From Bacteroidota bacterium (GTDB lineage Bacteria > Bacteroidota > Bacteroidia > Flavobacteriales_D > Crocinitomicaceae): a stretch of DNA of 64,000 nucleotides. The notes beneath the pieces were generated by a model. It was not told the origin of the DNA and ran no database searches. It saw only the letters and a program-made list of their open reading frames with translations. Within the stretch, counting starts at the first letter, position 1; each line of letters opens with the position of its first letter. This document shows, in pieces, positions 35,750 to 44,193 of the stretch. The stretch covers positions 1-64,000 of the forward strand of contig JASBTZ010000013.1 in NCBI GenBank assembly GCA_030148165.1, given 5' to 3'. Made by a program: the position numbers and the translations under genes.

Positions 35750-37801
35750 CTATTTCGTTTGGTCCAGTTTTCGCACCATTGTTAAAATCGTAGCAATACC
35801 TACAGTTTCGCCGGTTTCATCGTAAATATCGACTAAAAATTTGACAATTCCTTTTGCGATATCCTCTTCATCGCGCTTTTCCTGATCGATTTTTTCCTTA
35901 ACTGTGAACCTTACACCAATTGTTGAACCCGGATATACAGGCTTAGTGAATCTTGCCTCATCGATTCCATAATTCAATAAAACCGGCCCTTTCTTGGGGT
36001 CAACGAATAATCCGGCGGCTTTCGATAAGATGAAATAACCGTGAGCAACGCGCTGTTCGAATATGGTTCCATCAAGTGAAGTCGCATCTACATGAGCATA
36101 AAAATTATCACCTGAAACATTTGCGAAATTGACAATATCAGCTTCTGTTACCGTGTGTTTATGCGTAAACACCGTGTCGCCGACGTTAAGTTCTTCGAAA
36201 TGCTGTCTAAATACGTGTGGATTAGCTTCCGGTTGAGCTGCACCAACCTGAAATTGTTCAGTAATTTCTGTAATGGTCGTTGGATGTCCCTGGATGGCAG
36301 TCCGTTGCAGATAATGCAATATTCCACGTTTACCACCCATTTCTTCACCTCCACCCGCTCGACCCGGTCCGCCATGTGTCAACAAAGGCATTGGAGAACC
36401 ATGTCCGGTCGATTCTTTAGCACATTCCTTATTAAGAACCAAGATACGGCCGTGCATGCTGGCAGCACCCAGAACAAATTCTTTAGCTTCATTATCATCC
36501 GGAGTAACGATGGATGAGACGAGGGATCCTTTACCCATTCTTGAAATCTCTATCGCCTCTTGTAAATTCTTGTAGGGCATGATCGTCGAAACAGGCCCAA
36601 AACATTCAATGCTGTGAACATCTACCTTATTAAATGGATCGTCATTTCTGAAAAGTATCGGTGAGAAAAATGCTCCTTTGTTCTTATCTGCTCCTACCAC
36701 CTCAAAATTGTCCATGTCACCAAAGACAATTTCCTGGGATTTATTTAACAATTCGACATTTTCCCGAACCCGTTCAACCTGGGTCAGTGTAGCCAAAGTC
36801 CCCATTCTAACACCTTCTACCGATGGGTCGCCTATCATTGTCTTTGCCAATCGCTCAGAAATTGCCTTCTGTACCTCATCCATCATATTCTCGGGAACGA
36901 TAATTCTTCTGACAGCAGTACATTTTTGTCCTGCTTTAACAGTGATTTCCTTTGTTACTTCTTTGATAAAAAGTCCAAATTCTTCCGTATCCGGCGTAGC
37001 TTTTTCACCTAGAACAGATGCATTTAATGAATCAGCCTCCAGGTTGAACTGGACTGATCTTTCAACAATATGTGGCAATCCTTTTAATTTTTTACCCGTG
37101 CTTGCACTTCCCGTAAATGTTACTGTATCTTCACTGTCTACATGATCTATCACACCTCTTCCTAATCCGCAGATCAATTGAAGCGAGCCTTCAGGGAGAA
37201 TATTTGAAGCGATGATGTCACGCACCATTACTTCAGTTAAGTAACATGTGTATTCCGAGGGTTTCACAATACATGGAACTCCAGCCATCAGATTAACCGC
37301 AATTTTTTCGAGCATTCCCCAAATCGGGAAGTTAAATGCATTGATATGTACCACGACTCCTTGTTTCGGCACCATGATATGATGACCAATAAAAGTACCC
37401 TCTTTGGATAGAGGTGCCGCTACTCCATCCACATAATAAGGAAGATCCGGAAATTGTCTTCTCAATGATGCATTAGCAAAAAGATTTCCAATACCTCCTT
37501 CAATGTCAATCCATGAATCAACCTTTGTTGCGCCAGTCCATGCACTGACCTCATAATACTTATCCTTTATCGATATCAAATGCAGCGCCAATGCTTTTAG
37601 CATTCTACCACGTTCCTGAAAAGTCATCTTCCGCAAAGCCGGTCCGCCAGTCTTTCGACCATATTCCAGTATGGCTGCATAGTCCAATCCTGCGCTGGAT
37701 GCTTCACCTAACTGTTCGCCAGTTATTGCGTTATATAGCTTTGTTTCAACTCCTTCTCCGTCAATCCATTGACCTTGAACATAGTTTTGATATCGCTGCA
37801 T
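35750..37801 (-). CDS. paaZ: PaaZ-type bifunctional aldehyde dehydrogenase / enoyl-CoA hydratase
   Basis: Protein of 683 residues, the usual size for PaaZ, which opens the oxepin-CoA ring of phenylacetate breakdown and oxidises the resulting aldehyde. The aldehyde dehydrogenase part (1-520) has the catalytic C294 in AGQKCTAVRR and E255 in FNLEADS, with GSASTGKKL for NAD(P). The C-terminal MaoC-like hydratase (about 535-680) has the hot-dog motif ADIVNFANVSGDNFYAHVD. No other paa gene is visible for at least 28 kb on its right or 35 kb on its left, so the rest of the pathway is elsewhere or the enzyme serves another CoA ester. Confidence 0.92.
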   Translation of the reverse strand: MQRYQNYVQGQWIDGEGVETKLYNAITGEQLGEASSAGLDYAAILEYGRKTGGPALRKMTFQERGRMLKALALHLISIKDKYYEVSAWTGATKVDSWIDIEGGIGNLFANASLRRQFPDLPYYVDGVAAPLSKEGTFIGHHIMVPKQGVVVHINAFNFPIWGMLEKIAVNLMAGVPCIVKPSEYTCYLTEVMVRDIIASNILPEGSLQLICGLGRGVIDHVDSEDTVTFTGSASTGKKLKGLPHIVERSVQFNLEADSLNASVLGEKATPDTEEFGLFIKEVTKEITVKAGQKCTAVRRIIVPENMMDEVQKAISERLAKTMIGDPSVEGVRMGTLATLTQVERVRENVELLNKSQEIVFGDMDNFEVVGADKNKGAFFSPILFRNDDPFNKVDVHSIECFGPVSTIMPYKNLQEAIEISRMGKGSLVSSIVTPDDNEAKEFVLGAASMHGRILVLNKECAKESTGHGSPMPLLTHGGPGRAGGGEEMGGKRGILHYLQRTAIQGHPTTITEITEQFQVGAAQPEANPHVFRQHFEELNVGDTVFTHKHTVTEADIVNFANVSGDNFYAHVDATSLDGTIFEQRVAHGYFILSKAAGLFVDPKKGPVLLNYGIDEARFTKPVYPGSTIGVRFTVKEKIDQEKRDEEDIAKGIVKFLVDIYDETGETVGIATILTMVRKLDQTK

Positions 37802-37808
37802 AATTTAT

Positions 37809-37830
37809 TATTTTTAGGATGCTAAAGATA
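37809..37830. promoter_or_regulatory. Overlapping divergent promoter boxes
   Basis: Plus strand TATTTTTA (37809-37816), for the gene at 37841, and minus strand TATCTTTA (37830-37823), for paaZ. Each has one mismatch to TAnnTTTG, in a gap of only 39 bp between the two start codons. Confidence 0.4.
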
Positions 37831-37840
37831 GCCATTATTC

Positions 37841-38272
37841 ATGACCGCTGAAAAAGAACATCTTAATCTTTTCGGGGGACAACTTATTGCACATGAGAGT
37901 GTGAAAGGGGTTGAATTCCATTTGTTTGATAATAGAATCTTCTATGTCAAATTGCCTCGCTATGAAAAAATAGGAACGGACGTCATTCAGCTGGGTTATG
38001 ATTTTTTAGACCGAAACGGTGGAGGACAATTTTACAATGTTTATCATTTCGGTTCATTTGCAGATGTAGAAGCTGAAGTTCGAGAATGGGCTGCAGATCC
38101 TGAAGGAAACGATTACACCATTTGTGACGCTTTAGTGATCGATAGTCTTGGACAAAAAATTATCACTGATTTTTATATGCGCTTCAACAAGCCAATCAAA
38201 CCAACCAGAGCGTTTTTCTCATTGGAAAAAGCGAAAGACTGGATCTTTGAGCAAATAGAATCTACCGAATAA
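37841..38272 (+). CDS. Small cytoplasmic protein resembling SpoIIAA/STAS-like DUF7793 proteins
   Basis: Protein of 143 residues without signal peptide or membrane segment. The alternating strand-helix pattern (FHLFDNRIFYVKLPR, then YNVYHFGSFADVEAEVREWA, then ALVIDSLGQKIITDFYMRF, then FSLEKAKDWIFEQI) looks like the SpoIIAA/STAS fold of small Bacteroidota proteins. I name this only from general resemblance. The role is unknown. It diverges from paaZ and is followed 40 bp later by the isoaspartyl peptidase. Confidence 0.55.
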   Translation: MTAEKEHLNLFGGQLIAHESVKGVEFHLFDNRIFYVKLPRYEKIGTDVIQLGYDFLDRNGGGQFYNVYHFGSFADVEAEVREWAADPEGNDYTICDALVIDSLGQKIITDFYMRFNKPIKPTRAFFSLEKAKDWIFEQIESTE

Positions 38273-38312
38273 TTCATTTTCCTTACTTTTATTTGATTCA
38301 ATCAAACTGACA

Positions 38313-39353
38313 ATGAAAGGAACTGTACTACTATTATTTCTATTTATGACTTCAATTTTAAATGCTCAGTCGGACAGCAATGTCGTTCTTGTTATACACG
38401 GTGGTGCAGGAACTATTCTTAAGAAGAATATGACACCAGAAAAAGAAAAAGCTTATAAAGCGAAACTGGAAGAAGCCTTAAATGCAGGGTATGAGGTGTT
38501 AAAAAACAATGGATCCAGTGTGGATGCGGTTCAGGCCGCCATCAACATCATGGAGGATTCTCCTTTGTTCAATGCCGGAAAAGGCGCTGTTTATACAAAT
38601 AAGGAAACCCAGGAAATGGATGCATCGATTATGCGAGGAAATGATAAGAATGCAGGAGCTGTGGCAGGTGTTCAAACCATTAAAAACCCGATCAATGCAG
38701 CCAGAGCTGTAATGGAAAAATCAGAACATGTGTTACTGACTGCAGATGGGGCTGAAGAATTTGCCGCAAAGTGTGAGCTGGAAATAGTCGACACCTCCTA
38801 TTTTAGAAGTGATGTTCGATTACGTCAATTAAAAAGAGTACAGGAGAAAGAGAAAACAGTATTGGATCACGATGGCGATCAGGGTGAGGTGGATTCATCA
38901 GAAGATGAATTCAACATTGATTACATTGAAGACAAAAAATTCGGGACAGTTGGAGCTGTCGCTTTGGATCAAAATGGAGATCTGGCGGCAGGCACTTCAA
39001 CAGGCGGAATGACTAACAAGCGTTACAACCGGATTGGAGATTCACCAATCATAGGTGCGGGAACGTATGCAGACAATCAAACTTGTGGTGTCTCCTGCAC
39101 AGGTCACGGTGAGTATTTTATACGCAATGTCGTAGCTTATGATGTCTCCGCTATTATGAACTACAAAGGAGTCTCTTTGGATACGGCAGCAAATGAGGTC
39201 ATTGATAAACAAACCGAATTCGGTGGTACCGGTGGTCTTATTGCATTAGATAAAGATGGAAATGTTGCTATGCCTTTCAATACAGCCGGCATGTACCGTG
39301 GCTATGTTAAGAAGGATGGATCAATCTACATCGGCATATACGGAGAGGAATAG
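38313..39353 (+). CDS. iaaA: Isoaspartyl peptidase/L-asparaginase (Ntn hydrolase), exported
   Basis: Precursor of 346 residues that should cut itself before T212 (KKFGTVGAVALD) to form the alpha and beta chains of a plant-type asparaginase, which removes beta-aspartyl links or deamidates asparagine. LVIHGGAGT, FNAGKGAVYT and MDASIMRGN lie in the alpha chain; GTSTGGMTNKRYNRIGDSP and GVSCTGHGE in the beta chain. A signal peptide (ends LNAQ at 19) sends it to the periplasm. A charged acidic stretch (DHDGDQGEVDSSEDEF) before the cleavage site is typical of the flexible linker. It converges on dusB with a single base between the stop codons. Confidence 0.92.
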   Translation: MKGTVLLLFLFMTSILNAQSDSNVVLVIHGGAGTILKKNMTPEKEKAYKAKLEEALNAGYEVLKNNGSSVDAVQAAINIMEDSPLFNAGKGAVYTNKETQEMDASIMRGNDKNAGAVAGVQTIKNPINAARAVMEKSEHVLLTADGAEEFAAKCELEIVDTSYFRSDVRLRQLKRVQEKEKTVLDHDGDQGEVDSSEDEFNIDYIEDKKFGTVGAVALDQNGDLAAGTSTGGMTNKRYNRIGDSPIIGAGTYADNQTCGVSCTGHGEYFIRNVVAYDVSAIMNYKGVSLDTAANEVIDKQTEFGGTGGLIALDKDGNVAMPFNTAGMYRGYVKKDGSIYIGIYGEE

Positions 39354-39354
39354 C

Positions 39355-40347
39355 TTATACCAGTTCGAACTGAGCTTCGTGTTCTTTAATAAAATCGAGT
39401 GTTTCTTTAATCTCGTTTAGATCAAATGAAGTAACTAGTTTTATTCGATATGGTTTAAATCCTGCAATACCTTTAAAGTAATTCGTATAGTGCCTTTTCA
39501 TTTCCGCAATCGCCAATGTTTCACCTTTCCACTTGATGCTCATCTCCAGATGCTCGCGAGCCATTTCAACTCTATCATTGATGGTTGGTTTCGATAAATG
39601 CGATCCCGTCTTCGCGAAGTGTTTGATTTCATTAAATATCCAGGGGTAGCCTATACTCGCTCGACCTATCATGATACCATCAACACCATATCGCTCCTTG
39701 TAATCAACTGCTTTTTCAGGCGTATCTATATCACCATTTCCAAATACGGGAATTTTCATTCTTGGATTTTCCTTTACAGCGGCAATCAGTGACCAATCTG
39801 CATCACCCTTATACATTTGCTTACGCGTTCGTCCATGAATAGAAATCGCTTCAATTCCAACGTCCTGCAATCGCTCGGCAACTTCAACGATATGTTTGGA
39901 TTGCTCATCCCATCCGAGTCTGGTTTTTACTGTTACAGGAAGCTTGGTCGACTTGACTATCTCCTCCGTCATTTTAACCATCTTGGGAATATCCTGTAAA
40001 ATCCCCGCTCCTGCACCTTTACAGGCTACTTTCTTCACGGGACAGCCATAATTGATATCAATGATGTCCGGATTGGTCTTCTCTGTAATCTCGGTAGCCT
40101 GTTTCATGCTCTCGATATCATAACCAAAGATCTGAATCCCAATTGGACGCTCATACTCGTAGATATCGAGCTTTTGCACACTTTTCGCGGCATCACGAAT
40201 AAGACCTTCCGATGAAATAAATTCCGTGTACATCAGGTCTGCACCATGTTTTTTACAAAGTGCCCTGAACGGGGGATCACTAACATCCTCCATTGGTGCC
40301 AACAGAAGTGGGAAATCACCTAATTCGATATCGCGAATACGAACCAT
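39355..40347 (-). CDS. dusB: tRNA-dihydrouridine synthase (DusB type)
   Basis: Flavin enzyme of 330 residues that reduces uridines in the tRNA D-loop. The FMN barrel starts with LLLAPMEDVSDPPFR; the catalytic cysteine is C102 in DINYGCPVKKVACKGAGAG; then TVKTRLGWDE, SIHGRTRKQMYKGDADW, GNGDI and IMIGRASIGYPWIF. The length is normal. The -7 box TATCTTTG ends only 4 nt before its ATG, which predicts a leaderless mRNA. Confidence 0.94.
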   Translation of the reverse strand: MVRIRDIELGDFPLLLAPMEDVSDPPFRALCKKHGADLMYTEFISSEGLIRDAAKSVQKLDIYEYERPIGIQIFGYDIESMKQATEITEKTNPDIIDINYGCPVKKVACKGAGAGILQDIPKMVKMTEEIVKSTKLPVTVKTRLGWDEQSKHIVEVAERLQDVGIEAISIHGRTRKQMYKGDADWSLIAAVKENPRMKIPVFGNGDIDTPEKAVDYKERYGVDGIMIGRASIGYPWIFNEIKHFAKTGSHLSKPTINDRVEMAREHLEMSIKWKGETLAIAEMKRHYTNYFKGIAGFKPYRIKLVTSFDLNEIKETLDFIKEHEAQFELV

Positions 40348-40351
40348 GGCG

Positions 40352-40359
40352 CAAAGATA
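40352..40359 (-). promoter_or_regulatory. -7 box abutting the dusB start
   Basis: Minus strand TATCTTTG, a full match to TAnnTTTG, with just four bases (CGCC) before the ATG. No TTTG stands at 19 nt upstream. If used, transcription would begin at or within the start codon. Confidence 0.5.
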
Positions 40360-40381
40360 GTTCTTTTAATAGCCAATTATA

Positions 40382-43057
40382 TTACCCTTCTAGTTCGAAC
40401 TCTTCCTTTTTTGCCTCCTCAGCTTCTTTCTTCCATTGATTAAGCTTCTTTTTCAGGCGACCTTCTTTTCGAGGTGTCGTTATTTCAATTAGTGTATCTA
40501 TCTGATTTAACGGATCCACATCCAGCTCCAGGGTCTCGTGATCTTTCTTCTTACCACGAATAAAGGTCTTCACGGTAGAATCATTCTTGAAAAGACCGAA
40601 TTCACTCTTCAAAATACTTTTTACTTCCTTTTTTTCCTCTTCTTTCTTTTCCTTCCGCTTATCGCGATTTGTTGCTTTATCCCATTCAATAATTGGATTA
40701 TCCAAATCACCATACATTCGTAAGAAGACGAATTTCCCGGTGCCGTCATCCTCTATCTCGCCAAACTTACTTTGTTCTCGTTCTTTCAAATCTCTGAATC
40801 TAAAGCCAAAACGATAGTCAATCTTATTCGAAAAGGTATGTTTGCCGGAAGCCTCGAGATCTAGTGCATTTGATTTGATTGACATTGTCGGAATAGTGAT
40901 CACACTGTTTTCTATATACATGTTGTTCTTCAGCTCTTCAAATCGAAGATCCATGAGCTTTTTCTCAAATGCGTCAATATTGTCCTTCCCGATTGCCATT
41001 CTTGCTGCGGAAGTACTTCTCAGGCTTTCAGTAATGTCTTTAAATGCTCCTACATTATACAATCGACCATCCTGTACTTCTATCGCTATATTTGCTTTAA
41101 TGGCATCGTAAATGATTCCTCCTCTGAAATCGAAAGGTGCTTCTAAATTCATGCTTGCAATAGCCGTTCCGGTAATGTTATTACTTGTGATGATATCCTG
41201 CTGAAAATTATTCCATTCTTTGAAAATCTGTTTGAAATTAATATTTCTGGAAGCAGCCTGACTGCTGATGTAGAAGAATTCCGGGCGACGTTCTTCGATC
41301 GTGAGAGTTCCGTTAATGTCAGCACCACCTGACGTGAGCGAGATCCTGGGAAAATGAATGGACCGTTTACTCACCACCATGTTACCACCTATATTCAGAA
41401 AATCATGCGATTCATAAATGAGGCGCCCAACCTTCAGGTATATTTCACCTTCAATATCGTCAGGTAGTAGAAATGTGCGTTGCTGTTCAACCTTTTCCTC
41501 TTTTGACTCCGTGCCTAGGTCGGCCAAATCAACTAACTTACTTTTTAGTTCGACATCGGCCTGCAGGTTGCCCCGTTTACTCAAGTAAGAGATTAGCGAA
41601 CGAAATGCACCATTCAGAACGAAATCCGATCGGCCAATTGTTAGACTGATATCATGCAAGCCCAGTTCATCTCCTCTTAGATAGGTCATTCCCCTGATCG
41701 ATTTGAATACTCGCTTATCGTTCCGGAATTGTGCGTCTACCCCATTTAGACGCATGTTACCATTACATTTATCTATTCCATATGCCAGTTTGCCATTATC
41801 GAGTTTTTCGGCGGAAATTTTGAATTGAGAAGAAACATCTACCGTTCCACGTAATTGTTCAAATTGTTTTAACCCAAAAATTGACTTTAATATGGCAAGG
41901 TTTATCAAGCCATCAGCATTTCCCTCGTAGACCGGTTTTTCGAAATTACTAAGCAGCACATTTCCGCGAAACAACCCACCTTGAGTCCGAAAAGAAATTT
42001 CATTAAGAGCCAATGATTCTCCGGTTATTGCATCATGATTGGTATAGTTCCCGTCAAGTTTAAGATTGGTTAGAACAACAGCGGTTGACGGATCCTTTAG
42101 TGTTGCATCTTCTATTCCGAAATGACAATCAATATCTGACCCTTGTTCGGACTTTGTATCACCATTGATCGACAAACCGAAAATCAGGTTTCCATCACCA
42201 GAAAACTTCCTGACTTCAGCACCTTCTTCAAAGGCCAACTTATTGGCAACATCATCAATTTTCAGATCCTTGCCTTCTAAACTAAAATCGTAAATGCTAT
42301 CCTTTACAAATCCTTCAAAGTTGAATGGAAGTTCCGCAATACTTATAGCAGATGCCGGAATAATCACGGAATTCGAATCTGTATTAACCTGTATTGTTAA
42401 ATCGAGAATTGCATCTTTATCTTTGACCAGTTTGATCTGTTTACTTTGGGCCGAAATGATATTAAGCTCACTGGTAGCCTTCGCATTGAATACCGATTCG
42501 CTCAGAGAACCCACTAGATCCATCGATTTAATAGTGGTATAATAATCCTGACCCGTGGCTTCATTTGAATATCTGAACCTGAATTTTTCGAAGGAAACTT
42601 CTTCCAGATCCATTTTAATCGCTTCCTCTGAAGCCTCATCTGCCGGCTTGAAAATGTCATAGTTCGATTCCCCTTCTTCATTTACCTTCAGTGATAAAAC
42701 ACCGGGTTTGACCTCGATAGACTTGATCTTATAATCTTCGTTCCAAAGATCCCAGGGATCGAATTTGAATCGCAAGCGATCAGAATATAGTAATGTGTCT
42801 TCTCTCGTGGCCCCTGGAAAATTATCCTGCACGAAAACCTGATTCAGATCAATTGACATGTTAGGGAAAGAGCCCCAAAAGGTTAGGTCAACTTCATTCA
42901 CATAAACCTTCGATTTCAAATGACCATTTAACTTATCGATTGCCAACTGACAGATATCATCCTTAAAAAAGTATAGGACCGCCGTGATCAGCAGAACAAA
43001 TCCTAACACGATTCCAAAGAACCATTTTAGGATACGAAAAATTACTTTTCTGGACAT
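40382..43057 (-). CDS. AsmA family envelope protein
   Basis: Protein of 891 residues with one N-terminal membrane anchor (about 9-29) and a long beta-rich periplasmic body. The start matches Bacteroidota AsmA-like proteins: FKDDICQLAIDKLNGHLKSKVYVNEVDLTFWGSFPNMSIDL. The AsmA C-terminal region is seen near 640-780 (NITGTAIASMNLEAPFDF and DGRLYNVGAF). The last 110 residues are highly charged (KRKEKKEEEKKEVKS). The family is related to long lipid-transfer proteins that bridge the envelope, and its exact role is unknown. dusB follows 34 nt downstream on the same strand but has its own box. Confidence 0.85.
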   Translation of the reverse strand: MSRKVIFRILKWFFGIVLGFVLLITAVLYFFKDDICQLAIDKLNGHLKSKVYVNEVDLTFWGSFPNMSIDLNQVFVQDNFPGATREDTLLYSDRLRFKFDPWDLWNEDYKIKSIEVKPGVLSLKVNEEGESNYDIFKPADEASEEAIKMDLEEVSFEKFRFRYSNEATGQDYYTTIKSMDLVGSLSESVFNAKATSELNIISAQSKQIKLVKDKDAILDLTIQVNTDSNSVIIPASAISIAELPFNFEGFVKDSIYDFSLEGKDLKIDDVANKLAFEEGAEVRKFSGDGNLIFGLSINGDTKSEQGSDIDCHFGIEDATLKDPSTAVVLTNLKLDGNYTNHDAITGESLALNEISFRTQGGLFRGNVLLSNFEKPVYEGNADGLINLAILKSIFGLKQFEQLRGTVDVSSQFKISAEKLDNGKLAYGIDKCNGNMRLNGVDAQFRNDKRVFKSIRGMTYLRGDELGLHDISLTIGRSDFVLNGAFRSLISYLSKRGNLQADVELKSKLVDLADLGTESKEEKVEQQRTFLLPDDIEGEIYLKVGRLIYESHDFLNIGGNMVVSKRSIHFPRISLTSGGADINGTLTIEERRPEFFYISSQAASRNINFKQIFKEWNNFQQDIITSNNITGTAIASMNLEAPFDFRGGIIYDAIKANIAIEVQDGRLYNVGAFKDITESLRSTSAARMAIGKDNIDAFEKKLMDLRFEELKNNMYIENSVITIPTMSIKSNALDLEASGKHTFSNKIDYRFGFRFRDLKEREQSKFGEIEDDGTGKFVFLRMYGDLDNPIIEWDKATNRDKRKEKKEEEKKEVKSILKSEFGLFKNDSTVKTFIRGKKKDHETLELDVDPLNQIDTLIEITTPRKEGRLKKKLNQWKKEAEEAKKEEFELEG

Positions 43058-43061
43058 ATAA

Positions 43062-43069
43062 CAAAGTTA
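43062..43069 (-). promoter_or_regulatory. -7 box abutting the AsmA start
   Basis: Minus strand TAACTTTG, full consensus, four bases (TTAT) before the ATG at 43057. It has the same 4-nt spacing as dusB and glyQS. Confidence 0.5.
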
Positions 43070-43208
43070 ACGGGAAAGGCATCGGGCTTTTTTCTTACTC
43101 TCCTACAGTTATTAACGCAGCGCTGTTGGGATATGTTACTAACTATTACTGATTTTAACACTTTTTCGTCATTTGTGTCTATCCTACAAACGCGCATTAA
43201 TTATAGGC

Positions 43209-43239
43209 TTTGCTGTCACTCAATTTGTTCTTAACTTTG
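43209..43239 (+). promoter_or_regulatory. Full-consensus Bacteroidota promoter for the PfkB operon
   Basis: TTTG (43209-43212), exactly 19 nt, then TAACTTTG (43232-43239). Both boxes match the consensus perfectly, and the ATG is 21 nt downstream. It is the best promoter in the window. Confidence 0.8.
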
Positions 43240-43260
43240 TCCGAACATTAATTCTTTAAA

Positions 43261-44190
43261 ATGAGTTTACTTACAGTAGGATCAGTTGCGTTTGATGCCA
43301 TCGAAACACCATTTGGCAAGACGGATAAAATCATCGGTGGTGCCGGAACATACATCGCGTTAGCTGCGTCCTTTTATAACAATAGACAAAATATTGTTTC
43401 AGTTGTTGGAGAGGATTTTCCAAATGAAATGTTGGAAGAATTGAAACGCCGAAACATCGATATATCAGGTATACAGATCAAACGAGGAGAAAAAACTTTT
43501 TTCTGGTCAGGTAAATACCACAACGATATGAATTCCAGAGACACATTGGTTACCGAGTTAAACGTGCTCGAGCATTTTGACCCAATTGTGCCTGAATCGT
43601 ACCAGGGAACGGAGTATTTAATGCTTGGGAATTTGAGTCCGCAGGTACAGAGACAAGTGATCGAACGACTGACGGAACGCCCAAAGCTTATTGCGATGGA
43701 TACCATGAATTTCTGGATGGATATTGCGCTGGATGATCTCAAAGAGACACTAAAGCTCATCGATGTATTAATTATCAATGATGAAGAGGCGCGACAGTTA
43801 TCCGGAGAATACAGCCTGGTTAAAGCCTCAAAGATTATTCGTGAAATGGGTCCTCAATACCTGATCATTAAGAAAGGTGAACATGGAGCACTCCTTTTCC
43901 ACGAATCAAAAATGTTCTTCGCGCCTGCTTTGCCTTTGGAAGAGGTTTTTGACCCAACGGGAGCTGGAGATACCTTCGCAGGTGGATTTATGGGTTATAT
44001 TGCAAGCACGGATGATATATCTTTCGAAAATATGAAACGCGCTATCATTAATGGTTCTGCACTTGCCTCCTTCTGTGTTGAAGAATTTGGCACTGAACGA
44101 CTGATGAATATTACTGCTAAAGACCTGGAAGAGCGAATTGAAGAGTTCGTTTCATTAACGAATTTCGACATGATTCAAATAATCAGCTAA
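43261..44190 (+). CDS. PfkB family carbohydrate/nucleoside kinase
   Basis: Kinase of 309 residues of the ribokinase fold. The N-terminal glycine pair is in IIGGAGTYIALAASFY, and the anion hole with catalytic base is in DPTGAGDTFAGGF with D237. MDTMNFW and LIIKKGEHGALLF are also typical. The substrate cannot be fixed from sequence; the family phosphorylates ribose, fructose-phosphates, adenosine and others. It is the first gene of an operon with the DUF349 protein (3-nt gap) and a membrane protein. Confidence 0.88.
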   Translation: MSLLTVGSVAFDAIETPFGKTDKIIGGAGTYIALAASFYNNRQNIVSVVGEDFPNEMLEELKRRNIDISGIQIKRGEKTFFWSGKYHNDMNSRDTLVTELNVLEHFDPIVPESYQGTEYLMLGNLSPQVQRQVIERLTERPKLIAMDTMNFWMDIALDDLKETLKLIDVLIINDEEARQLSGEYSLVKASKIIREMGPQYLIIKKGEHGALLFHESKMFFAPALPLEEVFDPTGAGDTFAGGFMGYIASTDDISFENMKRAIINGSALASFCVEEFGTERLMNITAKDLEERIEEFVSLTNFDMIQIIS

Positions 44191-44193
44191 ATT

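Noticed and set aside
36678-37145. 155-codon open frame antisense to paaZ
   Set aside because: It lies wholly inside a strongly supported gene and shows no domain or start signal; it is a codon-use shadow.
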